Positions 56,726 through 64,000 of a stretch of 64,000 bases of DNA are shown piece by piece. The notes beneath the pieces were generated by a model that was not told the DNA's origin, searched no databases, and saw only the letters and a list, made by a program, of their open reading frames with translations. Where the stretch lies: the NCBI GenBank assembly GCA_009859145.1, contig VRVR01000044.1, positions 178,208-242,207 on the forward strand, in the 5' to 3' direction. Each line of letters opens with the position of its first letter. Position 1 is the first letter of the stretch. Both the position numbers and the translations under genes were made by a program. Origin of the DNA: Andalucia godoyi (taxonomy: Eukaryota; Discoba; Jakobea; Jakobida; Andaluciidae).

Positions 56726-59677
56726 ATGAGCGTGTCTCGCCCAGCAAATACAATATACGGGTACAAGGCTTTCTTGGATATGCCAGCTCCGCCAAATTAT
56801 GTAGCCGGGCTTGGTCGTGGGGCGATTGGATTTTCCACTCGTGCAGACCTCGGTGCGGGTCTGCTTGACGGTGATAATGAATGGGGAGGCGCGGATGCAG
56901 GGAGTAGGCGTGCCAGTCGATGGGGCGATGGCCAGGAGTATGATGACGACTATGTCGATGTCGATGTGGATGTCGACGGCGTCAGTGGCGGCGTCAGTGG
57001 TGTAGGCGGGGCTTACAAAAGCAGACATCACAACGCTGCAGAAGAAATTAGTGTTTCCAGAGTAGAGGAAGAAGCATCCGCTGTGATGTCGTCGGTTGAA
57101 CAGCTGATGCAGGGCCGGCGAAAGAAATTGAAAGCAGGGCAAGTGTCCAAAGCAGGAAGCGGTGGCTCCAGCAAGGGTTCAAAATCAGTCAAGGAAATGT
57201 TTGCGGACGTGAAAGGAGATCTGCAGGCGATGACAGCAGAGGAGTGGATGCAGCTTCCGGAATCGTCGGGGTCTTTGGTGTCATTGGACACCAACAAATT
57301 TCACGCGTATAGGCAGGAACGGCCTAGTGTGGCGTCGTCGTTTTTGTTGACACAGACTCCTTCTCTCAAAGGCGCACTGGGAATTGGTGCGCCGTCGTCG
57401 ATGCCGTCTGTTAACGACACCCGGATGCCGGACACCGCCATTCCCGTGTCCGGGCATCGGGACTATGAGGAAGTCAAGAGACTTCGGTTGTTGTACAGGA
57501 GCTTAACGACCACGAACCCATCGTTTGCAGACGGGTGGATTGCGTATGCGGGGTTGGAAGAAAAAGAAGGGAGGGTTTCCGAATCGCTTTCCATTTGGGA
57601 AAAGGGTGCGTCCGTTGGCGTCGTAAGTGAGAAATTTTGGACAAGCTACTTTAACTTTCTTGTCCGACATCCAAGTTCAAAGGTTTCTAAAGCGCACCTT
57701 CTTCAAACTGCATTGTCATACTGTCCTCAGGCTGTTGATTTGTGGATCTCTCTAGCATCTCTACAGAAAGATCGCAATGCTGTTCGGACGGTGTTGCAAA
57801 CAGCGATTGACGAAAACCCGTCGTCGGTCAAGCTGTGGAAGGCTGCTGTCGACGCGGAGTCCGATTCTCCGGAAGACGCAAAGTTGTTGTTGAAGCATGC
57901 TGTTTCTGTGTTGCCAGGGCAGGCGGAGTTTTGGATTGCATTGTCAAAGCTGTCCACGCATTCCGAAGGAAGGAAGTTGCTCAATGAGGCTCGTAAGTGC
58001 GTCCCGGGCGACCCGCGCATTTGGATTGCGGCGTGCCAGCTGGAAGACTCGATGAGCTCTCCGATCGAGATCATATCGAAGATTGCGATGCGCGCCGTTG
58101 GTTCCTTGCGCAACTCTGTGGATCGACGGGCGTGGCTGGAGCTTGCTGTAGAATGTGAACGCAGCGGAAGCATCAAAGCAGCGGAGTGCATAGCAGCCGC
58201 GGTGGTTCGTGATTTTCTTGTGGAGACTGTTCACAAAAAGGACCATGTGTCCCTCAGTTTGTTGATTTTAGAGGACGTTCAGTTCGTGCGAGAATCTGGG
58301 ACGAAATTCGGGATCACGGGCACCGTCACTTGCAGAACTGTGTACAAAACTGCATCGGAGGCGGTTCGGGACTCCGAGGCATTCTGGGTGAGCTGGCTGC
58401 AGTTTGAAGAGTCCGAGAAGCATGAGTTGCTGCAACACGAAGTGCTGAGAATGGCGTGTCGTGCCGTTCCAGGGTCTGCGCAATTTTCTGTCAAGCTGAT
58501 TGGCTTCCATCAGTCGAGAGCCGAATATGGAGAGATTGTCTCCGTTGTCTTCGAGGCTTTGAAAAATAGCGCAGATAATTCCGCAGTGGAGCGGATTGCA
58601 AAGGCCGCTGTTTCTGCTCTTTGTGTCAAAGGTGCGTGGGGGGAGATTGAATGCATCCTGTCGAGACTGAGGATCGACCTTCGCGAGTGTGCATGGGTAT
58701 GGGAAATGGCGGTTGCTGTGCATCACATGAAGAATCCAAACAGCTCAGAATATGACGATATGCTGAATCACTGTGTTTCGCAGTTTGCAGGTGTCCGGGC
58801 GCTGAAGTTTGTCGTCCTCAGGGTGGAAGACTTGATTCGACACGATCAAATGGTTCTTGCGATGGATGTGGCAACCTCATTTTTAAATACCGTTGCTAGA
58901 ATGCGTGAATCAGAGCGAAAAGAATTGCACGAAGCTGTGGCGTTCCGCGAACTTCTGCACGAGTATATCCGTTTGGAATTGTCTGCCGGGCAGCGACACA
59001 TCCAGCAAACGATTGTCAAAACTCGAACATTTCTCGAGAGGCTTCGTTTGCAAATCCCAAACTGCGTTATTCTCACTATATTTTCGGCTCAGCTTGAACG
59101 AGCGATGGGCAGCCCAAGAATTGGCGAAGCCATTCTGGCACGTGCTGCAAAACAGCAGAGCCTTTTTGATGGAAGGCTGTGGGCGCTATCCTTGGCGTTC
59201 CAGCCGCGTGCGCAGCGGCGATCAATCTGCATGGAAGGGCTGAAGAAGCACCCCTCTGATCCTTATGTGCCTCTGTTATGCGGCTTGTTGTTTTGGGAAG
59301 ACGGATTGATCGACAAGGCTCTTGAATGGTTTATCAAGACGTCAACTGCGCACCCCGCATTTGGAGATGCGTGGATGTGCTTGTACATCATTCTGACCAG
59401 CGAGTACAGGAAAGGCCGTGCATTCCCAGCGCTATCCTCTTCTGTCGTCGCGTCTGTCGAACGGTGCATCAGCGACTGCATGCGAGCGCTGCCGACGTTT
59501 GGTTTCTGGTGGGACGTCTTCTACCGAGGAACACGACACTGTGGTATTGACAGTTGTTCGCTGAGTACACACGATATTCTCCAGAAATGCCAGCAAGTAT
59601 GGGAGCAAGCCGACGTAAGCGACAAGGCCGTTCAGTACTGTTTTCACGGACCGGATGCAGTCAAGAACTCCACGTAA
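56726..59677 (+). CDS. PRP6: U4/U6.U5 tri-snRNP protein PRP6/PRPF6
   Basis: 983 residues. The PRP1 N-terminal domain is clear: FLDMPAPPNYVAGLGRGAIG followed by FSTRADLG, then SVKEMFADVKGDLQAMTAEEW. An Asp/Val repeat (about 72-84) interrupts it. HAT/TPR repeats (about 255-960) follow, e.g. AWVWEMAVAVHH and FGFWWDVFYRG near the end. PRP6 bridges U5 and U4/U6 within the tri-snRNP through PRP31 and PRP8 contacts. The length is close to human PRPF6 (941). Its presence fits the spliced genes found in the window. Confidence 0.95.
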   Translation: MSVSRPANTIYGYKAFLDMPAPPNYVAGLGRGAIGFSTRADLGAGLLDGDNEWGGADAGSRRASRWGDGQEYDDDYVDVDVDVDGVSGGVSGVGGAYKSRHHNAAEEISVSRVEEEASAVMSSVEQLMQGRRKKLKAGQVSKAGSGGSSKGSKSVKEMFADVKGDLQAMTAEEWMQLPESSGSLVSLDTNKFHAYRQERPSVASSFLLTQTPSLKGALGIGAPSSMPSVNDTRMPDTAIPVSGHRDYEEVKRLRLLYRSLTTTNPSFADGWIAYAGLEEKEGRVSESLSIWEKGASVGVVSEKFWTSYFNFLVRHPSSKVSKAHLLQTALSYCPQAVDLWISLASLQKDRNAVRTVLQTAIDENPSSVKLWKAAVDAESDSPEDAKLLLKHAVSVLPGQAEFWIALSKLSTHSEGRKLLNEARKCVPGDPRIWIAACQLEDSMSSPIEIISKIAMRAVGSLRNSVDRRAWLELAVECERSGSIKAAECIAAAVVRDFLVETVHKKDHVSLSLLILEDVQFVRESGTKFGITGTVTCRTVYKTASEAVRDSEAFWVSWLQFEESEKHELLQHEVLRMACRAVPGSAQFSVKLIGFHQSRAEYGEIVSVVFEALKNSADNSAVERIAKAAVSALCVKGAWGEIECILSRLRIDLRECAWVWEMAVAVHHMKNPNSSEYDDMLNHCVSQFAGVRALKFVVLRVEDLIRHDQMVLAMDVATSFLNTVARMRESERKELHEAVAFRELLHEYIRLELSAGQRHIQQTIVKTRTFLERLRLQIPNCVILTIFSAQLERAMGSPRIGEAILARAAKQQSLFDGRLWALSLAFQPRAQRRSICMEGLKKHPSDPYVPLLCGLLFWEDGLIDKALEWFIKTSTAHPAFGDAWMCLYIILTSEYRKGRAFPALSSSVVASVERCISDCMRALPTFGFWWDVFYRGTRHCGIDSCSLSTHDILQKCQQVWEQADVSDKAVQYCFHGPDAVKNST

Positions 59678-59849
59678 AGAGGGTCTGCATTGAAACAGAA
59701 AAAAGAAATCAATCAACCAATCAATCAATCAAAAAATAAAAAAATAAAAAAATAAAAATGTACCAGCATCCAGACTGTGGTCGTGCTCAACATCCTCGAA
59801 TACGCAACTCAAAAGGCAGAATTACTTTATGGATCAACCAATCTACAAT

Positions 59850-60219
59850 TTAGGCCTCGACCAACTCGCGCAGACGGCGAATGGTAGAGCGAACGGCAGT
59901 GGAGGAAGCGGTGTGCAATGACCATGCACCGCCAGCAACAGTCTTGCTGCATGCGTTGCAGTGCCAGATACCAACGGCAGTACGCTTAATGCTGTACTTT
60001 CCGCAAAAGTGGCAGAAATGCTTGGCGTGGGTCGAAACCTCCAGCTTCTTTGCGCGCTTGCGGAGGTTTGCACCGTAGCGAGTACCGTACTTGCCGACAA
60101 TTCCAACCTTGAGGGTACGCTTCGTCTGTATATTCCCAAAAAATAAAATGAATTAGATCGAATGCCACAAAAAAAAGAACACCAAAGCACAACAAGAAAG
60201 ATCACGCAATACATACCAT
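59850..60219 (-). CDS. RPL43: 60S ribosomal protein eL43 (L37A), two exons
   Basis: Exon 1 is just the ATG (60219-60217). The intron is 60216-60126 (91 bases, GTATGT donor, TATACAG acceptor), and exon 2 is 60125-59850. The product has 92 residues, the same as human L37A. It reads M then [19 protein letters not shown] and holds a zinc finger: HFCHFCGKY then [16 protein letters not shown]. The fit to the whole family is end to end, so both splice sites are secure. It is 172 bases from the convergent PRP6 stop. Confidence 0.96.
60126..60216 (-). other. eL43 intron directly after the start codon
   Basis: 91 bases, GTATGTATTG donor, pyrimidine-rich middle (TTTTTTTTGTGG), acceptor GGAATATACAG. It separates the ATG from codon 2, so translation depends on splicing. 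No snoRNA boxes found. Confidence 0.92.
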
Positions 60220-60669
60220 TCTAATAGCACAATGAAAAAATCCCACAAGAAGGAGGAGAAAAGAAAAGAGAGAAGAAGAAAAGAAAAGAAAGGAAAAGGA
60301 AAGGAGAAACGATAGAAATAACAGGAGATGACCGGGCAATGAGTGGGGAAATTGACACTGAGAGGAAAAAATGAGAGAGGAAAACTTTTTACTTAGGAAG
60401 AGAAGGACCTCATGCAGACCTAGGGTTACTGGGAAGGCAATATCGTCATTACACTAACGAAGCATGAAAGTCAGAGAGACCATTTTGATGCTTCAAGTGA
60501 TGCTATCTCGCTGGGAGCCTGGGGGAGAGGTCCAGCAAAAAAGATTTTCCCCTCTTTTTATTTTATTCTTAAAATTATTATTTATTGTTGCTGCCGCTGC
60601 TGCATTTCATGGGCTTTTTCAGCATTACCTTTTTGCAGGAGATCTTAAGATGAATGAAGGTTTTTCAGA
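60220..60669. other. Divergent eL43/TFIP11 promoter region
   Basis: The 450 bases have GGAGGAGAAAAG-type purine runs (60250-60310) near the eL43 start and T-rich DNA at 60540-60590. TTTTTCAG lies directly before the TFIP11 ATG and could be an acceptor of a leader intron. No gene is supported. Confidence 0.45.
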
Positions 60670-62016
60670 ATGAGCACAGACGCAGACGGCCGCGGAAATG
60701 ATGATTTCTTGAGCTATTCCTCGTCAGGAAAGGCTGTGCAGAGCATGTTGCGGAAAATGGGTTTCCGAGGCACAATTGGTCTGAATTCTGTTGCGGTCAA
60801 TCGTCCAATCGTTCTCGAACCACATGATTCTCGCACGGGAATTGGGTATACTGAGGGAGCATCGCACGCGCCACAGGCTGCCGCAGTCGATGAAGTCAAC
60901 AAGAATGCTGTTGATTGGAAACGCCGTCCAAGGCAGCATGCGTCGCAGCGTGATCGTGTCGCAAGATGTCATGAAGAAGAACGGTTGGAACTGGAAAGTC
61001 GAATTTCCATGCAGCACAGCATGTTGCGTATTCTTGAAAGTCTGGGCACTGTCCGTGACTTTCAAGGTGCGTTGCAAATTCTCCACACCGCGCGTCAAAC
61101 GCATCCTGATTTGTACCGGGAGTTTCGACTGCCTCTTGCGATTGGACTGCATTTTTGCAACGGAACGTGCTCAACTCCGCCTGAGCACCTGATGTCTCTC
61201 ATCGAGCGGTTGGAGCTGCTGCGGGAATCGTGGTTTGCGTCTGAATCCATTCCAGACGAGCGTATGATTTTCGCGTATTGTTTGCAGAATTTTGTGAAGC
61301 CACTGTTTTTTCAGGTGCTGCAGACGGACTTGGAGGCAGCGGAGCGCTCCTTTCCGGTGTCTTGGCTGGATAGACTGTCCTCCCTGGTTCCAGAGCAATG
61401 TTGGAAAGTGGACTGGTGCCGTCCATTCATTGGAGACTTCACTTGGAAAGTGCTTTCATCGCACGGGAATCACGGCAACGACGTGTGTTGGACGATCTTG
61501 CGCCTCATGGAGAGTTTCTCTCTTCATATGGTTGCCGACTCCGTGATTCACCTGGTGGATTCGAAGTTTCGACATCGAGTGCTGGATACCAGGTTGTGTT
61601 GGATCCTGTTTCTTGGAGTCCGCGGTGTTCAATCTCGAGTCGCAGAATGCGCAGTAGATTTGCAGAATGTTCTCCTCTATATGCTCTGTGTGATGCAACT
61701 TGCATGTTTTCCTTTTTTCACCGCCCCGGAGCCGGAGGATGTCGTGCAGCAGTGTGAATCAGCAACCAATGCTGAGGAAGTCGTTATGACAACGAGTCGA
61801 CCGCCGCTCCCAACAATGCCTCTTCGCGAGGTGATTGACTCCACGCTGGCCTCCAAAGGCATTGCTGTCCGATCTTCCGTGTCGTCTGACGGCCGCAAGA
61901 TCTCTGTCGTCTCGGACATTCGGTTCTTTGTTGATGGCTGGCTGATCTATGCGTCAGTGGGGGCCAACAAGGAGTTTGTCCCCATCTCAGCTGCTCATTT
62001 TTTCAGTTTAGTTTGA
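60670..62016 (+). CDS. TFIP11/Ntr1-like spliceosome disassembly factor (short form)
   Basis: 448 residues, about half the length of human TFIP11 (837). The N-terminal block SMLRKMGFRGTIGL with RPIVLEPHDSRTGIGY is a slightly degenerate G-patch, the motif that activates the DEAH helicase Prp43/DHX15. A Leu-rich helical middle follows. The C-terminus (LREVIDSTLASKGIAVRSSV, then RFFVDGWLIYA and FVPISAAHFFSLV) matches the conserved end of TFIP11 in order and spacing. Prp43 with Ntr1 releases lariat introns. What is missing lies between the G-patch and the helical region. The frame upstream is not convincing. Confidence 0.75.
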   Translation: MSTDADGRGNDDFLSYSSSGKAVQSMLRKMGFRGTIGLNSVAVNRPIVLEPHDSRTGIGYTEGASHAPQAAAVDEVNKNAVDWKRRPRQHASQRDRVARCHEEERLELESRISMQHSMLRILESLGTVRDFQGALQILHTARQTHPDLYREFRLPLAIGLHFCNGTCSTPPEHLMSLIERLELLRESWFASESIPDERMIFAYCLQNFVKPLFFQVLQTDLEAAERSFPVSWLDRLSSLVPEQCWKVDWCRPFIGDFTWKVLSSHGNHGNDVCWTILRLMESFSLHMVADSVIHLVDSKFRHRVLDTRLCWILFLGVRGVQSRVAECAVDLQNVLLYMLCVMQLACFPFFTAPEPEDVVQQCESATNAEEVVMTTSRPPLPTMPLREVIDSTLASKGIAVRSSVSSDGRKISVVSDIRFFVDGWLIYASVGANKEFVPISAAHFFSLV

Positions 62017-62924
62017 CCGTTTGTGTTCATTTTTACCGTCTGATCTGCGCTGTCTGCACTTCAATGTCGTTGGTGTCGGGACTTGGGACCAGGAGACGAA
62101 AAAAAGGATCCTGACGACAATAAAGGAGGAAACCTTGGTACGAAATTGAGCATCGTCATGCATCCATATCTGCCAAAATAGCAGGTGAATAGGCTGTATT
62201 TTCAGGGGTGATTCTGTCACGCGCCCGATCATTAAATGCGTGCTCTCCTCAAGAGACCACGGGGGGTGAGACGCTGTTTGGCCCCTTTGGGAAACTCTTT
62301 CTCTTTTCCCGCTCGCCAAAACATGAATCATTATTGATCATCATCGGGTTAAGCTATCACCGAAGACGGGATCCAAGCCACATGTTTTTTTAAAACTTAA
62401 TTCATTGAGGCAAGCGCCCCAACTCTTCAATGCAGATTGCTCTGCATCAAAGGGTCATCGCAACCACAAGCTTCTTGGTTCTCCGCATCTTTGGGCAGCG
62501 CCGGGTTTGCGTTGGTTGGGAAGATCCCTTTTTGGAGCCAGGCGATGTTTTGTCCTTGATGAAAGGTGCTGCTTGAGGGTTCGATGATAAAAACACAAAC
62601 AGCCAGAGAATAACAGAATGAAGAAATTTCTAGACTTGACTACGGTAGGAAAAATCGTTGAGCACGAAGCTGTCAGCCGTCTCACTTTCCCCTGTTTCCC
62701 CCCGCTTCTCCACTTTCGTTTGCCAGCATTTTCCTCGGACTTCGACGCAGAGCCTTTTTGCTTCGTCTCCTTCGTCTTCATCTTCTTTTGTCTTCATCTT
62801 CTGCGTTCCCAAATTCTTCTCTGACTCTCCACATTGTGTTGTGAATTGACTTTTCATTATTTATTGGAAATTGTATTTTCTTTCTTTATTTATTTGCGAA
62901 CTTGCGAGTGCCTCTCCCCTTGCC
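62017..62924. other. TFIP11-to-DCX intergenic region
   Basis: Apart from the M2 copy the region holds pyrimidine-rich DNA (62690-62830), the likely leader of the doublecortin gene. No other gene is supported. Confidence 0.45.
62145..62680 (+). mobile_element. M2 dispersed repeat, longest copy
   Basis: It shares AACATGAATCATTATTGATC, GATCCAAGCCACATG, CCCCAACTCTTCAATGCAG and TTCTAGACTTGACTACGGT with the copies at 28726 and 56206. Its left limit at TGAGCATCGTCA is also found at 28728, which suggests about 165 extra bases in this copy. It ends at GAAGCTGTCAGCCG. It lies 245 bases before the doublecortin gene start. Confidence 0.75.
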
Positions 62925-64000
62925 ATGTTCCAATACGCATCCCAGCACCCTTTGACTTCCGGTCTTTCTCGGAGACGGATTCAATTGTTTCGGAACGCTG
63001 TCTCGGAGCAAAAGCCGATTTCCACTGTGGTTCCAGAGACGTTTGCCCAGCTGCTGGATATTTGCACGGAGAAATTGAATCTTCGCCGACGAGCGAGGCT
63101 CTTGTTTTCATATTCGGGCAAGCCCCTTCTTACTCTGCGTGACATCAAAGATGGCATGCAGATTTTCGTTTCATGCGGCGAGGATTTTGCAGGATTGCGC
63201 TCGCCAGTCCGAGTCGCGGCGTCGTCACTGTCATCCAGAAATTCTCCTCGAGTATCCGCATTTGAGAAGGAGTTTGAGGGGACTTCAGTCTCGACACCGC
63301 ATTCCACCGCAGTCCATAATTCTGGAGAAACACAACCACCTCAGAATTCTGACAGCATTCGACACTCATCCATGGATGCCGGACAGCGCCCCCTGTCTTC
63401 GTCTTCGCCATCTTCGACTCCGCTGTCTCATCGTGGAGACCTACTATCCGCAGGGAGTGCTTCTGTGAAGGAGGGTGAGAATCCTGTAATTTACACTTCT
63501 TCGCATCATTACAACGATCTTCCGACTTCCGGTCGATCATCTTCTCTTTCTACGCGGCAAGAACTTGAACGGCTGCGCAGAGATCTGGAACTTGAAATTG
63601 ATCGCGGAAATACTTTGGAATCCAGCCTCGAAGCCCTTTTGTCGGATTTCAAGAATTTGGTGTCCAGCGAAAGACGCAAGAAGGAGTCTACCAACGCTGC
63701 TTATTTCGCTCCCATCCAAACCCACAACAATGATGTCTTCGACGATGATCCATTCGCAACTGCCTCTCCAATCCGCCAAGGCGATAGTGGGTCAAATGAC
63801 GACTCTATAAGGACAGAAGAATCAGCTGGGGCTTCTGGGCAGAACGCATCGACAGCCCATCAGACTGCGAGCGGCGCACCGGCGACAGCATCATGCAGAG
63901 GAAATTCGTCGACTGGAGCCTCCAACTGCACGACAGCAATTCATGTCGGTGATGAAAAAACCTACGCCCCTCGTCCAGCGTCTCGCGGATCGCGCAACTC
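62925..64000 (+). CDS. Doublecortin-domain protein, 5' part, runs off the window
   Basis: The frame from the ATG at 62925 stays open to the window end (358 codons plus two bases). Residues about 19-90 form a DCX domain: IQLFRNAVSEQKPISTVV, then FAQLLDICTEKLNL, LFSYSGKPLLTLRDIKDGMQ and IFVSCGEDF. A Ser-rich region follows, then a short coiled coil (about 208-245, ELERLRRDLELEIDR), then more disordered sequence. DCX domains bind microtubules; in protists they occur in axonemal and cytoskeletal proteins. The 3' end lies outside the window. Confidence 0.82.
   Translation, partial: MFQYASQHPLTSGLSRRRIQLFRNAVSEQKPISTVVPETFAQLLDICTEKLNLRRRARLLFSYSGKPLLTLRDIKDGMQIFVSCGEDFAGLRSPVRVAASSLSSRNSPRVSAFEKEFEGTSVSTPHSTAVHNSGETQPPQNSDSIRHSSMDAGQRPLSSSSPSSTPLSHRGDLLSAGSASVKEGENPVIYTSSHHYNDLPTSGRSSSLSTRQELERLRRDLELEIDRGNTLESSLEALLSDFKNLVSSERRKKESTNAAYFAPIQTHNNDVFDDDPFATASPIRQGDSGSNDDSIRTEESAGASGQNASTAHQTASGAPATASCRGNSSTGASNCTTAIHVGDEKTYAPRPASRGSRN

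Noticed and set aside
62560-62595. GGGTTCGAT in M2 as a pol III B-box, making M2 a tRNA-derived SINE
   Set aside because: No matching A-box at a suitable distance in any copy and no tRNA-like fold; one short match is not enough.

Overview
The window is nuclear DNA of a compact, intron-poor, flagellated or ciliated unicellular eukaryote that I cannot place more precisely. The evidence is eukaryote-only machinery (MLH1, RMI1, Rrp6, Mpp10, Rpp38, PRP6, TFIP11, eL43), spliceosomal introns with GTATG/GTATGT donors, a class II tRNA-Leu with pol III signals, and ciliary proteins (a TMEM216-type transition-zone protein and a doublecortin-domain protein). About 28 protein genes sit on both strands, usually 0.1-1 kb apart. 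Most are single-exon. Linkers and intergenic DNA are rich in microsatellites and poly-Ser, poly-Asp or poly-Gly tracts.

Layout: 1-418 holds the tail of a broken Fanzor (eukaryotic TnpB) gene. 0.4-16 kb carries a hybrid histidine kinase lacking its phosphoacceptor histidine, two orphan genes, a LisH-WD40 protein, MLH1, Rrp6 and a YjjX-type NTPase. 16-26 kb carries cystathionine gamma-lyase, a Ser-rich orphan, TMEM216, the RNase P/MRP protein Rpp38, a NUFIP1-like protein and a two-repeat Myb protein. 26-38 kb is the most repeat-rich part: three Fanzor-derived remnants or deletion elements and one M2 repeat, interleaved with two multi-pass membrane proteins that resemble gustatory-receptor-like proteins, two-exon Mpp10, a DUF1499 protein, a sphingomyelin-synthase-like enzyme and an F-box protein. 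38-50 kb carries a CorA transporter, tRNA-Leu(AAG), two-exon RMI1, an LRR receptor-like membrane protein and an EamA transporter. 50-64 kb carries a 2012-residue coiled-coil protein, PRP6, eL43 with an ATG-only first coding exon, TFIP11/Ntr1 and a doublecortin-domain gene running off the right edge.

RNA metabolism is over-represented (Rrp6, Mpp10, Rpp38, NUFIP1-like, eL43, PRP6, TFIP11), with a second theme of genome stability (MLH1, RMI1). Two findings stand out. The Mpp10 intron contains what looks like a double-guide box C/D snoRNA whose two antisense elements match neighbouring stretches of 18S rRNA. A Fanzor family has left internally deleted derivatives that keep both element ends, one still with its TATA box and start codon. 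A second dispersed repeat, M2, occurs four times, three of them just upstream of gene starts.

Start codons were chosen as the first plausible ATG. Several open frames extend upstream only through non-ATG codons, and those extensions were dropped.
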